Shown: positions 33,092 to 43,270 of the stretch, piece after piece | How the letters are laid out: each line of letters starts with the position of its first letter | Position numbering within the stretch: position 1 is the stretch's first letter | Source: Rhinopithecus roxellana | Lineage: Eukaryota; Chordata; Mammalia; Primates; Cercopithecidae | DNA length: 64,000 bases | NCBI RefSeq assembly: GCF_007565055.1 | Contig: NC_044558.1 | Span: 77,587,444-77,651,443, forward strand | Reading direction: 5' to 3' | Position numbers and translations under genes: made by a program | The notes under the pieces: model-generated | What the model saw: only the letters and a program-made list of their open reading frames with translations | Database searches by the model: none | Told to the model about the DNA's origin: nothing

Positions 33092-33356
33092 ATAATGATG
33101 TTGATGATTCTCTTGTTAGTCCAACATTATCTTCGTTCAGATTTCAAGTCATGAGGCGCTTATCCCAGGGGCCCAACCCAAACAAAAGGAAAGCTTCACA
33201 ATTAGAGTCTTATTAAGAGAAATCAAAATAGGCCAATGAGTTTTTTTTTTTTCTTTAGACCCTTGAAAGTGAAAGACTGACAATGCACTCTGAAACCGTG
33301 CTCTCTCTGCTTGCATAATTTTCAAAAGCATAGTCACCCCATCTGCAATGATACTT
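33092..33356 (+). repeat. Inverted duplication, copy 1
   Basis: The reverse complement of this 265-bp segment matches 33893-34153 at about 90% identity by eye. Exact shared blocks include GCAAGCAGAGAGAGCAC and TTCTCTTAATAAGACT. The spacer between the copies is about 540 bp. This copy lies in otherwise unassigned DNA and carries a longer A/T run (near 33240). It is likely the source because copy 2 interrupts an LTR. Confidence 0.92.
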
Positions 33357-33774
33357 AATCTGCAAACCGTTAAGTATGTATCTCATTTTGTTCCATAATA
33401 AGAAACCAAAGACATACTTAAAGTTGCTGGGAAATAAGGATAAGTACTTCAGGAGCCATAAGTGGACAGAGATAAATAGAGTTGATATTTCTCACACTTC
33501 TTGCCAAAGAAGAATAAAGAATGCATAGCATATCAAAGACAACCATTGATATAGCAGTTCTTCAAGGGCTAAAAAGCATTACTTTAATCCATATATAATG
33601 AGTCTTTTCTCTGTGTCAAGTGCTGTTTTAAGGTCTCAGATACAGAGGGGGCACAGTCTGAGTCCCCTTTAAGACTAGTGTCACACAGCAGACATACACC
33701 CTCTGCACAATGGGGGCCTAGCAGATGAGTCTGTGTTTGATGGAACGGAGTATTTCTTTCTCATTGAATTGATG
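33357..33774. other. Spacer between the inverted copies
   Basis: Mostly unassigned. About 33585-33700 ('gtgtcaagtgctgttttaaggtctcagatacagagggggcac') has the style of an old L2/MIR-age repeat. Confidence 0.35.
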
Positions 33775-34565
33775 CCTGTGTTAGCTCCTTTTGCTGCTGC
33801 AACAAATTACCACTAGCATAGTCTTACAACAGCACTCATGTATTATCCTCCAGTTCAGAAATCTAAAATGGGTCTTACTGGGTTTGCAGGTGAAGTGTCA
33901 TTACAGATGGGGTGACTATGCTTTTGAAAATTATGCAAGCAGAGAGAGCACCGTTTCAGAGTGCATTGTCAGTCTGTTCAATTTCAAGGGTCTAAAGAAA
34001 AATCCTCAATGGCCTATTCTGATTTCTCTTAATAAGACTTTATCTATGAAGCTTTTCTTTTGTCTAGGCTGGGCCCCTGGGACATGTGCCTCATGATTTG
34101 AAATCTGAACAAAGATAATTTTGGACTAGCAAGAGAATCGTCAACATCATTATCCCCTGAAGGTGTCTTCAAGGCTCAATTTCTTCTGAGGCTCTCAGGT
34201 ATAATCCATCTCCTGACTGTTTTCCATTTCCGGAAGCTTCCCTTCCAGTGTTCCTTTGCTCATGGCCACATCACTCCTATCTCTGCTGCCTTCATCACAG
34301 CTCCTTTCACTCTGACCCTCCTGCCTTCTTCTAATAAGGACATGTGTGATTCCCGTGGGTCCGCCAGAATAGTCCAGGACAAGCTCCCAGTCTCTCCATT
34401 AGATTAACCCTTATCTCAGTCACATCTTCACAGTCTCTTTTGCCATGTAAGGTAGGCTATTCATAGGTTCCAAAGATTGGAACGTCTTCAAAATGTTTGG
34501 AGAACAATTATTCTGCCTGTGTATTTGGGACATCTTTGAGGGAATCAATTATTCTGCCTATCACA
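33775..34565 (-). mobile_element. MLT1-like MaLR LTR split by the inverted duplication
   Basis: Left piece 33775-33892 ('gttagctccttttgctgctgcaacaaattaccac..') and right piece 34154-34565 ('ggtgtcttcaaggctc...ataaggacatgtgtgattcccgtggg..ccagaatagtccaggacaagctccc...ttttgccatgtaaggtaggctattcataggttcc...attctgcctatcaca') are collinear parts of one antisense MLT1-group LTR. Near the end a roughly 50-bp stretch containing ATTATTCTGCCT is partly duplicated (34506-34519, 34547-34560). Confidence 0.75.
33893..34153 (-). repeat. Inverted duplication, copy 2 (inserted in an LTR)
   Basis: Reverse-complement partner of 33092-33356. Its left junction AAGTGTCATT lies where the LTR itself should read like 'aaggtgtc', and 'gaaggtgtc' appears again at 34158 after the insert. 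So either a short target duplication or microhomology marks the join. Confidence 0.9.
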
Positions 34566-34897
34566 GTGATCAATATTGAAATACCAGAACATTTACCATT
34601 TATACTTTTGGTTAAAATATGGGCTTCAGTTAATAATAATAACTACGCCATACTAATAATATACCATACTAACATACAGTAATTATTGCTAATACTAATA
34701 CCAATGTATAATACTATACATATGTATAATATATATTATTAGTATGTATTGTTATACATACTAATGTATAATAATTAGTAGCACTAATAGTAATGAATAA
34801 TGTATATCACAGATACTATGCATATGTATAACACTATACTAATGTATAACACTACACTAATATATAATACTATACTAATATATAATAATAATAATAT
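34566..34897. repeat. AT-rich imperfect tandem array
   Basis: From about 34640 the sequence is built of variants of 'actaatataataatactat' and 'catatgtataat' units, many mutually complementary, so it can fold extensively. Likely arose by slippage. Confidence 0.8.
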
Positions 34898-35014
34898 ACC
34901 ATCCTAATGTAAGATGTCAATAATAGGGGCACTGGGTATCCCCATTGGATTTTCAGGAACTTTGTACTATCTTTGCAGTAATTCTGTAAAGCCAAAAATA
35001 AAAGTATTAAAAAT
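34898..35014 (+). mobile_element. L1M 3' terminal fragment
   Basis: 'taatgtaagatgtcaataataggggcact...aactttgtactatctttgcagtaattctgtaaagcc' is the extreme 3' end of an L1M element. Confidence 0.7.
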
Positions 35015-36170
35015 GACATTTCCTGCTGCCTTGAACATGTGGGAAATCAATTAACAGTGGGGTATGCCAGCATGGAAACAGTTGACTGTATGAGTCTTTA
35101 TTGAGACACACCCCTTTCCATTAACTGAAGTCCCTGAAATGAACTGCTTCATTCACTGATGCCATTTCTCTGGTGGCTTATGCAATTTGAGATTGTGACT
35201 CTTGAAAAAAGTAATTGAACAGACAATTATGTAATTACCTCTGTGCTCTGCACCATGGAGAAAGAGGTCCGTAAGTTCCCGGTGTGTCCTTGAAGGGGAA
35301 TCTTGCCTCTTCTCAGGCTCAGGTCGGTCCCTCAGAGTCCCTCCAAATCAAATGGAGAATCAATGACTGATGTGCAGGCAGGTGAAACTTCTTCTTCTCA
35401 CTGTACTTTACAGATTATAGTAGTTTCAAGCTCTATTAAATGAGGATGCATCTTGGCTGGTTGATGTCCCTATTTTTCTGGTTAAGTGCATTTGTTTCCA
35501 GGAGCTGATGTGCTAAGTGAATTTTTGCCTACGATCTAGACAAGTCATCCCAGTTATTGTGTGGGAGGGAAGGGGAAAAGGAGGTGGGTTGTTAAAAGCT
35601 GGTGAAAAATATGCCTGTGGCTAAGAATAATGTAAATCCTGGTATTATAACTTTAAACCAGGTGCTGAGCCATTACAGTATTCAATTATTTTGATGCTTC
35701 AAGGCAAATGTTTCCAGGTCTGAAATTCTAGTCTACTTGAAATTCAACAAATGATGTTGTGCTTTCATGGAAAGACGCCCATTTATGAAGGGAAGAATTC
35801 ATGTCATTCAGCCTGTTCCCTGCCTGCCATCAGCACCCCCATTAATACACCTGTTACTAATATAAGGTAGTCACATTTAATGTTTTATAAAGGAGAAAGG
35901 GTCTACAGCCTTCTTTGGAGATATTGCGAGGTCAGGGAAGGCCACATCAGGAGAAAATTAGCCTTTCTTCCTATTCTGTTTTGAACTAGGAATCTTGGAA
36001 CTGTAATCAAATTCTGTCATTTTGCTTGCATTTATTCTTGCACATAGTTACTTCTTAGCTAAGTTAACCTTGTCTCTTAACCTTCCTTGATGAAAATTAA
36101 GAAGCAAGGACAGAGGGTCTGATGATTGGAAAGTCGTATGTAATTTTCTAGGTTACATATAAAGTATCTG
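35015..36170. other. Longest repeat-poor block
   Basis: About 1.15 kb with no recognised transposon, microsatellite or long ORF. Repeat-poor islands inside such dense repeat DNA are sometimes conserved non-coding elements. I can show absence of repeats but not conservation. Confidence 0.4.
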
Positions 36171-36174
36171 CCTT

Positions 36175-36303
36175 ATAATAATAACTATCATTCGCTAAAC
36201 ACCTTTCACGGGCAAGATACTCTACCACATACTTTTCATATAGTATGCCAATGACTTCTCATCAAAATCCTTTGATGATATTAACCCTCATGTGTCTTGT
36301 GAA
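36175..36303 (+). mobile_element. MIR fragment
   Basis: 'ataactatcattcgctaaacacctttcacgggcaagatactctacc' and 'aatgacttctcatcaaaatcctttgatgatattaaccctca' follow the MIR 5' half. Confidence 0.7.
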
Positions 36304-36536
36304 GGAGTCAGCAAACCACAGTCCTGAGGTCAGGTCTGACCCACTGCTTGTTTTTGTAAATGAAGGCTCATTGTAACACAACTGTGCTCATTAATTTCTG
36401 TATTTTGTATGGCTATTTTCCCACGAAAAGAAAAGAATTCAGTAATTTAGTGGCTGCAGTTCTGTCCTGGTAGCCAGGAATGCTGAAAATATTTCAAAGT
36501 CTGACCTTTTACAGAAAAGAGCTCGCCAACTCTGAT
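36304..36536 (-). mobile_element. hAT-type MITE
   Basis: Left end 'gagtcagcaaaccacagtcctgaggtcaggtctgacccac', right end 'accttttacagaaaagagctcgccaactctgat'. They form the diverged ends of a common MER-class hAT MITE whose consensus carries 'gtcagcaaactttttctgtaaagggcc'. 'tgtttttgtaaatgaaggctcattgtaacacaa' lies in the expected interior position. Confidence 0.7.
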
Positions 36537-36554
36537 CTAGTACCATGTCTTAAG

Positions 36555-36770
36555 AAATACATGAAGACCAATTCGTTTAATCCTCCCTCATAACTTGGCA
36601 AGCACATATTACTCTTTTCCCAGCCTTGCAGATAAGAAAATGAAAGATACAAGGAGTTAACTTGCACAAAGTCAAAGAGCTTACAAATAGTAGAGACAGC
36701 AATCAAATCCAGCCCTCTACTCCATAGCTGGTTATCTTTATACCACAGAATGTGACAATCACCTGCACTC
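36555..36770 (+). mobile_element. Second MIR copy
   Basis: 'ttaatcctccctcataacttggcaagcacatattactc...cagataagaaaatgaaagatacaaggagttaacttgcacaaagtcaaagagc' is MIR. It overlaps the consensus region of the first copy, so these are two insertions, not one split element. Confidence 0.75.
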
Positions 36771-37234
36771 AACGGCACAATCTATTTTACTACTACCAAC
36801 CTTCCTTATCAAATGTATGTGTTTATTTTTTCCAAAAGAGATCTAATGTGTGTGCAAAACCATCAGTCCATAGGAATTCAATAGATTTGGGCCTATATCA
36901 GCCTACAGACACATGCTTTGTAACATGAGGACATTATAACCTTAAAACTTCTGTTTCTGTCAGTTTTATTCCTCTGAATAGTTTCTTTCCTAATTTGTTT
37001 CCCACACTTAGTCATTTAATAAACTTTGAAATCAACTCATTAATACTCTTGCTTAATGAGAATAGCACAGGCTCCCCCAGGCTCCAAAGAGTTACATTAG
37101 TTAGTTTCCTTTTAAAGACGTATTTCCAATAATTTTATTCTAGAGCGCAGTAGGATGTGTTTCCAATAGAATAAAGCTTCTGGCTATCTGGAAGTGTCAC
37201 ACGTGAGCTATGTGTTGTGGTACTTAAAAGCAGG
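36771..37234. other. Unique AT-rich sequence
   Basis: No recognised element. Confidence 0.35.
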
Positions 37235-37400
37235 GTTGGGGCTCGGCTGCTGGGGTTTGAATTCATGCTTCATTACTTAATGACCCTGTGATTTAAGAAA
37301 GTTAGTCAATTTCTCTGAGCCTCATTTTCTTTGTCTGAAATGAGCACCGTCAAATGCTAGATAACAATGCCTGTTACATATTAAGAACCATGTATGAGCC
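37235..37400 (-). mobile_element. MIR
   Basis: 'ctgctggggtttgaattcatgcttcattacttaatgaccctgtgatttaagaaagttagtcaatttctctgagcctcattttc' is a clear antisense MIR. Confidence 0.85.
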
Positions 37401-37524
37401 CACTAATATGTGTGAGAGATAGGACTGTGCTTAAACATATTATTGCATCCGTTGACTCCATAAACTGCAAGGATTATCAGTCTCCTCAGGGCACCTGAAC
37501 ATCGTAATTATGAACATGTTTCTT

Positions 37525-37612
37525 AATTTGTAGATAAACATAAGACCTGCTTATGTTTGTAAGTGTGTGGTGTGTGTGGTGGTGAAATTTGTAGATAAAC
37601 ATAAGACCTGCT
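37525..37612. repeat. 27-bp direct repeat pair with adjacent hairpin
   Basis: A 27-bp word starting AATTTGTAGATAAAC occurs exactly at 37525-37551 and 37586-37612. Only the first copy continues into CTTATGTTT, the perfect complement of its own AAACATAAG (37536-37544 pairs with 37550-37558 around ACCTG). A GT-rich 34-bp segment separates the copies. Confidence 0.95.
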
Positions 37613-38669
37613 GCAGTCCATAGAGCTATTTGCTCCTACATTTAATGGCCCAAACGGAGATGTTCTTGGAGGTCCCATGTCTGCTGTGTTTGTGTTATTT
37701 TCCAGAGTTTCCTCATTGCCCATTGTTATTTCATGTATAGTTTGCTCTGTTTCATTTTGTAACTTGCTATTTCTGATCCGCTGTGGATTTGTAAACCAGA
37801 AAACCAAACTCAGAAGATTCATGTGCAGAACAAGTTGTTAGTTTCTCATGGATGAGCTTTCGAGTTTGCACGAAGTATTTTCATTTCGAATTTTCCTCCA
37901 TTGTCCTGGATAGTTCGGGGACCACAGGTTTCCTGGGCTGGTAAAGACATTTAGCACCCCCCAAAACCTGGGCAGCCAAAACAGAACACTGACTCATTTG
38001 ACCCTGAATCTCCAGGTGATGGCGAACATTCTTCATGCTCCCATCTTTTCACGGTAGCGCACTCAGGCTCCTCCAGAGTGTATGGGCCCAACGCTGTCCA
38101 GGAAAACCCACGACTGCCAGCCCTCATCCCAGCCAGGGAAATTGTGCTGGATTCTTTTGAACCAGCACATTTCATTTATGACACCCAGTGATTAATCTCA
38201 CCACCTCACTATGAGTACCATCACTGCCAAATTACAGCATACTTGGAGTCCTAATTATATTCATTGATTCAATTTTAGTGTGACTGAGTTATTGACATGG
38301 ATGTGAATTAACTTATTTGTCTGCAGCCAAAGGCCAGTAATAGAATTTAGAGAGAAATTATGTCTAGATAACACTCAGCATGGGTAAGAGTGCCTGATTT
38401 CAGAGACTTAACACAACAAGGAGAGGTTTCCCGGGGCTTGCCAGTGGGCAGAGGTTCTCTGGCAAATTATCCTGAGCTATCGTCAGCCCCTTGGATGCAC
38501 TAAAAATCAGGGTAGTAGAAAAATGCAGAAGAAGTAAGAAACAAAGCATTTGAATTTTTTTGCATGGGTAGAACTACTTAGAATTCTAGGAAAGGAATCT
38601 ATTTTATATCAACAAAATCAAACACTTGCTTTATTCCTCTGGCCAAGGTTCCATATATTAAATATGACA
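37613..38669. other. Repeat-poor unique block
   Basis: About 1 kb without a recognised transposon. A 74-codon minus-strand ORF at 37951-38175 is the only one of note; it has no recognisable domain and may be chance. Confidence 0.35.
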
Positions 38670-39270
38670 AAATACAACTGGTTCAAACATCATACTAAGT
38701 GAAATACGCCAGTCACAAAAGACAAATATTGTATAATTCTTCTTATATGAGGTACCTATAATGGTCAAATCCATAGAGACAAAAAGGAGAATGGTGCTTG
38801 CTGGGGGAAGGGGAGATAGGAACAGCGTTTGGTTTTGCAAGATGAAAATAGTTCTGGAGATCAATTGCACAACAGTGTGAATGCACGGTACACTTACCAA
38901 GGATTAAGAGAGTAAATTTTTGGCCGGGCACGGTGGCTCACTTCTGTAATCCCAGCACTTTCGGAGGCCGAGGCGGGTGGATCACGAGGTCAGGAGATCA
39001 AGAGCATCCGGGCTAACATGGTGAAACCCCGTCTCTAATAAAAATATAAAAAATTAACCAGGCATGGTGGCAGGTGCCTGTAGTCCCAGCTACTTAGGAG
39101 GCTGAGGCAGGAGAATGGCGTGAACCCAGGAGGTGGAGCTTGCAGTGAGCCGAGATCGCGCTGCTGCACTCCAGCCTGGGCGACAAAGCGAGATTCCGTC
39201 TCAAAAAAAAAAAAAAAAAAAAGAGTAAATTTTTATGTTATGTATGTTTTACCACAATTTAAGAAATCCC
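38670..39270 (+). mobile_element. L1M 3' end, split by AluY
   Basis: 'catactaagtgaaatacgccagtcacaaaagacaaatattgtataattcttcttatatgaggtacc' and 'agttctggagatcaattgcacaacagtgtgaatgc' are L1M ORF2 tail/3' UTR. The element resumes after the Alu with 'ttatgtatgttttaccacaattt'. Confidence 0.85.
38922..39221 (+). mobile_element. AluY inside L1M
   Basis: Full-length, low divergence, with 'gagaatggcgtgaacccagg' and 'gagccgagatcgcgctgctgcac', so not of the AluYR right-arm type. The duplication AGAGTAAATTTTT flanks it at 38909-38921 and 39222-39234. Confidence 0.95.
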
Positions 39271-39703
39271 AGAAAGCTTAGTGGCTTAAAAGACAAAACC
39301 AACCAACCGAATATGAAAACACTAACTGATTCAGACAAAAAATCTGAAGTCATTAGATGCTTTTAGCAGGGATTATTTCATGTAGAGAATTAAAGGTTGA
39401 CTCAACAAGGGAAGGACTGAGCAGGCAGTCAGAAAGGCTGATGGAAATCTTGCAAATTATGTTCGCACCCAAGTGACTGATGCCCAGGAGGAAGTCAGGA
39501 AACTGTGGCACCGCCTCATGCTCACCATCCACCAATGCCCACATGTACTTCTGCACCTGCCACTGGAGACCAATGCCTTCCCTGCTTTTTACCTTTAAAC
39601 CTCATGCATCTGACTTTCACTTACAGACACAAATTAGAACTCTACTAGCAAGGCAGCCTAGATCATCTTTAGATAGAGTTTTAGAAGCACAATCTCCACT
39701 GTA
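39271..39703. other. Unique sequence
   Basis: Nothing recognised. Confidence 0.35.
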
Positions 39704-40000
39704 TTTTTTTTTTTTTAAGAGACGGAGTTTTGCTCTTTTGCCCAGACTGGCATGCAATAGCTTGTTCTCAGTTCACTGCAACATCTGCCTCCCAGGTTCG
39801 AGGGATGCTCCTGTCTCAGTCTCCTTAGTAGCTGGGATTACATGCGCTCACCACCGTGCCTGACTAGTTTTTGTATTTTTAGTAGAGACGGGGTTTCACC
39901 ATGTTGGCCAGGCTGGTCTCGAACTCCTGGCCTCAGGTGATCCACCCGCCTCAGCCTCCCAAAGTGTTGGAATTACAGGAGTAAGCCACCACATCTGGCC
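39704..40000 (-). mobile_element. AluS, antisense
   Basis: Complete antisense Alu with 'ttttagtagagacggggtttcaccatgttggccaggctgg'. Similar flanks 'tccactgta' and 'tccactgga' mark the insertion site. Confidence 0.94.
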
Positions 40001-40544
40001 TTCCACTGGAATATTAAGAAGTCAAAATTAAGAAACAAACCCACGTTTTTTGAAATTACCACCATATTTGGAGAAAATAGAGCAGGTGAGGTAAGAGAGG
40101 AAGGAAAATGAGATGGAGACAGGCACTACACTATGGACATTAAGCTCTGACCATGTTCCATGAAGAACATCAAACTGGTAATGCAAAGATGATTTTTAGG
40201 AAATAGAGTAGACTATGAAAAAATAAGAATTTATTTCAATGAGTGTTGAAGATCATACAATTAGCCCAGAAAACTGTGATTTCAGAGATGTTATTGATGA
40301 TGGTTGCTAAATTTGGTAGTAATGAGTTCATGTATCTTTCACAGACAACAACGTATTTTTATTCCAGGGCCCAAGAAGGAAACAAATAAGCTTCATCTCC
40401 CACCAACAAAAGAAATATAAAAGAAGATTTCCAAAGTTTGGGGAACCACAACATTGGTGACTCACAGCTATTTGCATATACTTTTCTATTACATCTTGTT
40501 TGTTAACAGAAAAAGTGGCAAATAAATTGTGGACAAGTATTTTT
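40001..40544. other. Unique sequence
   Basis: About 540 bp with no recognised element or ORF. Confidence 0.35.
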
Positions 40545-40690
40545 TAACAGCTTTATTGAATTATGATTAACATACAATAAGCTGTGCACATTGAAAGTGT
40601 GCAATTTCATAAGTTTTGCTATATGTATGCACCTGTGAAAAACTCCCTTCGATCAAGACAATGAGCCCATCCATCTTCTCAGAAAGAATT

Positions 40691-40884
40691 TTTTTTTTTT
40701 TTTTTTTTTGAGATGGAGTTTTTCTCTTGTTGCCCAGGCTGGGGTGCAATGGTGCAATTTTGGCTCACTGCAACCTCCACCTCCTGGGTTCAAGCGATTC
40801 TCCTGCCTCTGTCTCCCTAGCAGCTGAGATTACAGGCATGCACCACTACATCTGTCTAATTTTTGTATTTTTAGTAGAGACGGG
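40691..40884 (-). mobile_element. 5'-truncated Alu in L1M
   Basis: T-run then antisense Alu ending abruptly at 'ttttagtagagacgg'. TCAGAAAGAATTTT before and TCAGAAAGATTTTT after are the duplicated target. Confidence 0.94.
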
Positions 40885-41056
40885 TCAGAAAGATTTTTCA
40901 CCTTGATTTGTAATCCCTCCCTCATACCCTTCTATACCACCCTCCTCAGACAACTCCTCCTCTGCCTCCTGTGACTATAAATGAGGTTGTATTTTTCTCA
41001 AACATCATTTAAAGAAATAATAGAATCTGTACAATTTTTTTGGTCTGGATTTTTCT

Positions 41057-41360
41057 TTTTTTTTTTTAGACAGGATCTTGCTGTGCTGCCCAGGCTGGAG
41101 TGCAGTGGTGCAATCATAGCTCACTGCAATCTTGAACTCCTGGGCTCAAGTGATCCACCCACCTCAGCCTCCCAAGTAGCTAGGACTGCAGGTATGTGCC
41201 ACCACAGCTGTCCAATTTTAATTTTTATTTATTTATTTTTTGTGGAGACAGGGTCTCACTATGCTGCTGAGGCTGATCTCAAACTCTTAGCCTCAAGCCA
41301 TCCTCCTGCCTTGACTTCCCAAAGCACTGGGACTACAGGGGTCAACCACTGCACCCAGCC
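41057..41360 (-). mobile_element. AluJ in L1M
   Basis: Antisense Alu with 'gcaatcatagctcactgcaatcttgaactcctgggctcaagtgatcc' (AluJ style). 'tctggattttt' and 'cctggattctt' flank it. Confidence 0.93.
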
Positions 41361-41714
41361 TGGATTCTTTTACTCAGCATGGCTATTTTACACTTCAGCC
41401 ATTTTGTAATATTTAATAATATTTTCTTTCTTTTTATTGTTGATTAGTATTCATTGTATGAAGATACCACTCTCTGTACATCCATTAACCTGTTAAGGGA
41501 CACTTGGTTGGCTTCCAATTTGGGGCTATTCACAAATAAGGCTTCAGTGAAAATCCATGTGCCAGCTTCTATGGATATGTCTTTTCATTTATTTTGGGTG
41601 AATACCTAGGATGGTTGCATCATATGATAGGCATGTGTTTAACTCAAAGAAATTGCCAAAGTACTTGTATTCCAAAGTCATTGTGGAGTATTTCTTTCAC
41701 ATTCCTGCCATTAG

Positions 41715-42022
41715 TTTTTTGTTTTTATTTTTATTTTTTTGAAATGGAGTCTCACTCTGTGGCCCAGGGTGAAGTACAGTGGCATGATCTGGGCTCACTG
41801 CAACTTCCAGCTCCAGGATTCAAGTGATTCTCCTGCCTCAACTTCCTGAGTAGCTGAGATTGCAGCTGCTCTGCACAATGCCCGGCTAATTTTTATATGT
41901 TTAGTAGAGACAGGGTTTCACCATGTTGGCCAGGATGGTCTTGAACTCCTGACCTTAGGTGATCCGCCCGCCTGGGCCTCCCAAACTGTTGGGATTACAG
42001 GCGTGAGCCACCGTGCCTGGCC
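41715..42022 (-). mobile_element. AluS in L1M
   Basis: Antisense Alu after a T-rich head, ending 'gtgagccaccgtgcctggcc'. Confidence 0.94.
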
Positions 42023-42671
42023 CCATTCGTCTTTTTAATTTTAGCTATTTAAATAGATGTGTAGTAATCTCTCTCTGTGGTTCTAATTTTCATTTTTCTC
42101 ATGGCTAATGGTGCGGAATACCTATTTGTGTGCCTGCTTTCCATATATCTATGTTGGTGAAGCACCTGTTCAAATCTTGCTCCCATTTTTCATTCATGTC
42201 ATTTTTTTCTTCTTGAATTTTGAGAGTTCTTAATATTCTAGATACAAACTTCTTGTCAAATTTATGATATGATTGCAAATGTTTTCACCCAGTCTGTGGC
42301 TTGCATTTTTATTCTCTTTAGTTGTGATTTATACAAAAAGCGTGTTATGATTTTGATTAGTACTAATTTTGTTCTTTTTTTTCAATACTGTTGTGGCTAT
42401 GCTAGGTCTTTTGCCTTTCCATATAAATTTTAAATCAGTTTGTCAATGTCTATTTAAAACGTCTTCATGGATTTTGATTGGGACTTCACTGAATCATAAA
42501 TTGATTTGGGAAAAACCAACATGTTAACAATATTGAGAGTTCTCACCTATGAACATGATGTATCTCTTTCTTTATAATTTTCCCAGCAAAGTCTTATCGT
42601 TTTCAGTGTAGGTCTTTCCCATTTTTATTATTTATCCCTAAGTGTTTTATATTTTTTATGCATTATACATG

Positions 42672-42765
42672 GAATTTCAATTTGGATGTCTGATTGTTCT
42701 TTGAAAGTATGTAGTATCTTTGAATTTCAATGTGGATATGTGACTGTTCTTTGAAAGGATTTTTG
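42672..42765. repeat. Tandem duplication, about 50-bp unit
   Basis: 'gaatttcaa..tggat.tgtgattgttctttgaaag' occurs at 42672 and again at 42722, roughly 84% identical, inside the antisense L1M. Confidence 0.85.
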
Positions 42766-42976
42766 TAGTTTGATTTTGCTGAATCTTGTGCTTGGACCCT
42801 ACAAGTGTTCTAAGCAGTTCCAGTCGGTTTACCATACAGTTGATTGGATTTCCTACACCGACTTTTTCCACTCTCTATATGTGTATAAAGAAAGGCAGTT
42901 TTCCCAATCCCATTCTATCTGGGTGCTTTTAATTTCTTTTAATTGTTTTATTGCACGTTTTAGAACTTCTAGTACA

Positions 42977-43270
42977 GGCCGGGCGCGGTGGCTCACGCCT
43001 GTAATCCCAGCACTTTGGGAGGCCGAGGCGGGCGGATCACGAGGTCAGGAGATCGAGACCATCCTGGCTAACACGGTGAAACCCCGTCTCTACTAAAAAA
43101 TACAAAAACCTAGCCAGGCGAGGTGGCGGGCGCCTGTAGTCCCAGCTACTCAGGAGGCTGAGGCAGGAGAATGGCGGGAACCCGGGAGGCGGAGCCTGCA
43201 GTGAGCTGAGATCCGGCCACTGTACTCCAGTCTGGGAGACAGAGCGAGACTCCGTCTTAAAAAAAAAAAA
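42977..43270 (+). mobile_element. AluYR-type Alu, youngest-looking
   Basis: Almost consensus: 'ggccgggcgcggtggctcacgcc', 'ctagccaggcgaggtggcgggcgcc', 'gctgagatccggccactg'. The 15-bp duplication AGAACTTCTAGTACA (42962-42976) and AGAACTTCCAGTACA (43271-43285) differs at one base. Many CpGs survive, consistent with youth. Confidence 0.96.

Noticed and set aside
33791..34096. 101-codon ORF sharing 'WPILISLNKTL' and 'FCLGWAPG' with a 62-codon ORF at 33149-33337
   Set aside because: The shared peptide follows from the inverted DNA duplication and does not show a conserved gene; no start or codon evidence.
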